Positions 6,254 to 8,629 of a stretch of 8,629 nucleotides of DNA are shown here, piece after piece. Origin of the DNA: an uncultured Clostridia bacterium (GTDB lineage Bacteria > Bacillota > Clostridia > UBA1381); the NCBI GenBank assembly GCA_944391635.1, contig CALXUL010000359.1, positions 1-8,629 on the forward strand, read 5' to 3'. The notes below the pieces were generated by a model. It searched no databases and was not told where the DNA came from. It was given only the letters and a program-made list of their open reading frames with translations. Within the stretch, counting starts at the first letter, position 1. Every line of letters begins with the position of its first letter. The translations under genes and the position numbers were made by a program.

Positions 6254-8023
6254 TTAATTCTTTGCTTTTTTCAATGCATCTTGTACAGCATCTTCAATAG
6301 CCCGACTGGTCATTGAAGCACCAGTTACCGCATCAACATTAGGATCATTAGCTTGAACAATTTCGGCTGGAATTTGTTCAAGTGCTTTTTTGCCATAATC
6401 TGAGCTTTCTGAGTCTTTCAAAATTTCAACATTACTGATCTTATGATTTTCATACGTAACTCTAACAACTAATTCATCACCCATTCCTAAATCACTACGA
6501 CCAATATATTGGTTCTTTCCTACTTTATAATCATCAGTCGTGGATTCTGCTTCACTTGCACCAGTTGTAACTTCTGCTTTATCGTAAGTAGGATTACCAT
6601 CTTTAGGCATGGCAGCATTTTCACCAGCAATTTTACCGAAGATTAAACACTCAGCAATATTGTTACCACCTTGATACTTATTAGCACTTATACCACCAAG
6701 TTCACCTGCTGAATAAAAATGCTTAATTGGATTACCATTTGGATCAAGCACTTGGGCATTAGCATTTCTTCTTGGTCCACCTTGAGTATTCAGCATTGAT
6801 TGCTTAAGTGGCAAAGCATAATATTTATTACCTTCAAAGGCTTTCATCGTATTAATGTTACGACCGAATTGATAATCTTTGCCTAGCTTAATTTGTTCAT
6901 TGAAATCGTTAATTGTTGTCTTCAAAACTTCGGGGTCAATCTCAATTGCTTTAGCAAGAGCTTCTATTGAATCTGCGCTAATTAACATTTGTTCGAATTG
7001 ATCACCTAGTTTTAAGCCTTCGAGCTTTTGGTATTGTTTTTCATCAAAAATCAAATATGGCTTGGTAGTTGGTTGTGGGACCATCCATGTTCCGTGGAAG
7101 TTGTTATGACCATGACGGTGACTTTCTGTTTCGTTGAAATATCTAGTACCGTCATCGCCAATTACTAATGCACTACCATCAGCCATAGCGGTCCAAGCGA
7201 ATAAAATCGGACCTCTTTGACCAGCTGGCATTCTATATGTTAAGCCTAATGATTCGAAGTTATGCATATGCCACATGTCAGCACCAACTTCTTCAGCCAT
7301 CTTGATACCAGCACCTTTATTATAAATAGAGCCTTGTGGGACCATCCAGTCACGACCAAGATAATCTTGAACCATTTTCTGATTATTTTCAAAACCACCA
7401 GTAGCTAAGACAATACCATTATTTGCTTTGACATTAGTAATTACATGATCGTGATCGATTTGAACGCCAACAACTTTCTCATCTTGCTTAATTAGATGCT
7501 TAGCAGGTGAATGATACCAAACAGTAATATTCTTTCGACTTAAGACCTCTTTGCGTAATTGTTTCCACAAACTTCCATTAAAGAAGCCTTTAGTTAACAC
7601 AAAAGTATCATAGCTTTCAGCACCCTTATATTCTGGATACTCTGGAATCATTGATTTAAGCATTGAACCCCAAGAATTCATCACAGATTTGACACTAATT
7701 GGTTCAACATTAAAGTATTTTTCAATATATTGCTTCATATTAGCGAAACCGTCAACATAGGCATCGATCATTGATTCATCTAAATCTAACGGTTTTTGAA
7801 GTTGATGATAATATTGCTTCATTTTATCTTTATCAGTAGTAAAACCAATAATTTGGCCACAATAACGTGTATTACCACCTTCATGTCCTTCTGGAGCTGA
7901 ATCTACCAAAAGGACTTTGGCACCTGCATCTGCAGCAAATCTAGCAGCTGTTGCTCCTGCAGCACCAAAACCTAAAACTACAACATCATATGTTTTATTC
8001 CATGTAAGACTCATATTATACAC
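6254..8023 (-). CDS. FAD/FMN-binding reductase, fumarate-reductase flavoprotein-like, with C-terminal FMN_bind domain
   Basis: This 589-residue protein belongs to the flavocytochrome c/fumarate reductase flavoprotein family, which typically reduces the double bond of an unsaturated acid during anaerobic electron disposal. The N-terminal Rossmann motif GFGAAG (18-23) and LATGGFE (206-212) bind FAD; GDDGTRYFNETE (289-300) supplies R294, the likely catalytic proton-donor Arg; and FYSAGELGG (436-444) closes the FAD domain. Residues 500-589 form an FMN_bind domain with DAVTGAS (564-570), the ApbE-type motif in which S570 would carry covalent FMN. No signal peptide is present, so the protein is predicted cytoplasmic, and no NADH-binding domain is visible. 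The expected substrate His and Arg appear replaced (N412, Y450), so fumarate may not be the substrate. The 8023 start is GTG; the ATG at 8014 (MSLTWNK), with AGAAAG 10 bases upstream, is more likely. It looks monocistronic, with a cre-like site upstream. Confidence 0.9.
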   Translation of the reverse strand: MYNMSLTWNKTYDVVVLGFGAAGATAARFAADAGAKVLLVDSAPEGHEGGNTRYCGQIIGFTTDKDKMKQYYHQLQKPLDLDESMIDAYVDGFANMKQYIEKYFNVEPISVKSVMNSWGSMLKSMIPEYPEYKGAESYDTFVLTKGFFNGSLWKQLRKEVLSRKNITVWYHSPAKHLIKQDEKVVGVQIDHDHVITNVKANNGIVLATGGFENNQKMVQDYLGRDWMVPQGSIYNKGAGIKMAEEVGADMWHMHNFESLGLTYRMPAGQRGPILFAWTAMADGSALVIGDDGTRYFNETESHRHGHNNFHGTWMVPQPTTKPYLIFDEKQYQKLEGLKLGDQFEQMLISADSIEALAKAIEIDPEVLKTTINDFNEQIKLGKDYQFGRNINTMKAFEGNKYYALPLKQSMLNTQGGPRRNANAQVLDPNGNPIKHFYSAGELGGISANKYQGGNNIAECLIFGKIAGENAAMPKDGNPTYDKAEVTTGASEAESTTDDYKVGKNQYIGRSDLGMGDELVVRVTYENHKISNVEILKDSESSDYGKKALEQIPAEIVQANDPNVDAVTGASMTSRAIEDAVQDALKKAKN

Positions 8024-8035
8024 GCTTTCTAATAT

Positions 8036-8049
8036 ATTAACCGCTTACA
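8036..8049 (-). promoter_or_regulatory. Candidate CcpA catabolite-responsive element (cre)
   Basis: TGTAAGCGGTTAAT on the minus strand matches nine of the eleven defined positions of the cre consensus TGWAANCGNTNWCA, with the central CG intact and the last two bases different. It lies 22 bases before the preferred flavoprotein ATG (8014). A weaker copy, AGAAAGCGTGTATA (eight of eleven), follows at 8017-8030. A cre here would fit glucose repression of an anaerobic electron-sink reductase. No clear -35/-10 pair was found in 8050-8130, so its position relative to the promoter is unknown. Confidence 0.42.
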
Positions 8050-8133
8050 CGGATCATTCTAACATTATCATAGGGATAATAAACTTAATTTATATACAGA
8101 TAAGTGAAATCTTAGTACTTATTACCAACAAAA

Positions 8134-8158
8134 AAGATTGAGACATTATCTCAATCTT
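8134..8158 (-). terminator. Rho-independent terminator after the CPBP-family gene
   Basis: A 10-bp perfect stem (8134-8143 with 8149-8158) closes a 5-base loop. In the minus direction it is followed by a run of six T (8135-8130). It begins 25 bases past the stop of the CPBP-family gene and separates that gene from the flavoprotein gene. Confidence 0.8.
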
Positions 8159-8182
8159 CAAAATACCTTAAGGGATAGCTTT

Positions 8183-8629
8183 CTAATTCAAATTTTCTTT
8201 TAAACAATGATGATTATAGGCCCAGATAGTTAGCAGTGATATTCCGCCTATCCATAAAACACTCATAATAATAGCGGACCATTTTCCCATTATATCCCCT
8301 GTTACTACGAGCGGTGATATATCAAAAGCAATGTGCATAATGACATTTAACCACATATTATTAGTGAGTATTCTTATCGTGCACAGCATTAATCCTATAG
8401 ATGTAACTGCAATCACCTGTTGAAAAGTAACTCCAAAATCTTGTCTAGATAAATTCACAAAATGGGCTAAGCCAAAACAAATCGAACTTAAAATAGCTGA
8501 CTACAATAACACGTAGCGTCTTTTACTAAGTATTTTGGTAAACAAATTAAAAAGTAAATCACGAAATAAAAATTCTTCACAAAGTCCCGCAGCCACTGCT
8601 AACAAAAGAATTGTTATGATACTCATTAC
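8183..8629 (-). pseudogene. CPBP (Abi/CAAX-protease-like) membrane protease, interrupted by TAG, partial at right edge
   Basis: One frame on the minus strand, from the right edge to the TAG at 8185-8183, carries the signature of CPBP intramembrane metalloproteases. Motif 1 is AAGLCEEFLFRDLLF (EExxxR, coded near 8550-8596), motif 2 is CFGLAHFVNL (FxxxH, near 8450-8480), and a third motif, NVIMHIAFD, lies near 8320-8346. Hydrophobic segments surround them. The first part reads RRYVLL, then a TAG at 8503-8501, then SAILSSICFGLAH in the same frame, so the break is a point nonsense change, not a frameshift. The remaining 91-residue frame starts at a GTG (8458) with no ribosome site and lacks the EE motif. 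In lactobacilli such proteins often act in bacteriocin self-immunity or surface-protein processing. The N-terminal half lies outside the window. A sequencing error or readthrough of the TAG is the alternative. Confidence 0.75.

Noticed and set aside
6071..6316. An 81-codon plus-strand frame across the terminator and the end of the flavoprotein gene
   Set aside because: It reads through the terminator hairpin, overlaps the flavoprotein gene in antisense, and has no ribosome site or domain.
8015..8020. TATAAT directly before the flavoprotein ATG, a perfect -10 hexamer
   Set aside because: No -35 box lies at the right distance and transcription would begin inside the gene, which would give a leaderless or truncated message.
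7917..8141. A 74-codon plus-strand frame over the flavoprotein start and leader
   Set aside because: It is rich in low-complexity alanine from antisense reading of the FAD motif, with no ribosome site.

Overview
The window looks like a piece of a low-GC Firmicutes chromosome, most likely a Lactobacillus or close relative. The evidence is AT-rich DNA, AGG-type ribosome binding sites, T-tailed hairpin terminators, a CcpA cre-like site, and a cytoplasmic FAD/FMN reductase of the kind common in lactobacilli. The genus is an inference from protein style; no search was run. Every gene I can support lies on the minus strand, so transcription runs from high to low coordinates.

Right edge (8183-8629): the 3' half of a CPBP/Abi-family membrane protease gene. 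An in-frame TAG lies between its first and second conserved motifs, so it is probably a pseudogene. A hairpin terminator follows at 8134-8158. Next (6254-8023) is a 589-residue flavoprotein reductase with an FAD fumarate-reductase-like core and a C-terminal FMN-binding domain carrying an ApbE flavinylation motif. It has a cre-like site ahead of its start and a 12-bp-stem terminator behind it at 6102-6130. It would usually be called fumarate reductase, but two substrate-binding positions typical of true fumarate reductases appear substituted.

Left three quarters (1-6062): a three-gene restriction-modification or defence operon with its own promoter and a perfect inverted repeat over the predicted transcription start. 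Gene 1 is a 1487-residue single-chain enzyme: DUF4145-like region, GIY-YIG/T5orf172-like nuclease, SF2 helicase, N6-adenine methyltransferase (NPPY) and target recognition region. This resembles the Type ISP layout (LlaGI, LlaBIII) but with a different nuclease. Gene 2 is an unrecognised 310-residue protein with a possible PD-(D/E)XK-like core. Gene 3 is a second N6-methyltransferase-like protein that runs off the left edge. Genes 1 and 2 are 6 bp apart and genes 2 and 3 overlap by 29 bp, so they are probably made together.

The most interesting point is how the two methyltransferase modules complement each other. The large protein has a normal catalytic NPPY but an abnormal SAM-binding motif I. 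The small protein has a textbook motif I but a GGGP sequence where NPPY is expected. They may form one split or cooperating methyltransferase, with the 310-residue protein as an extra nuclease or specificity subunit.
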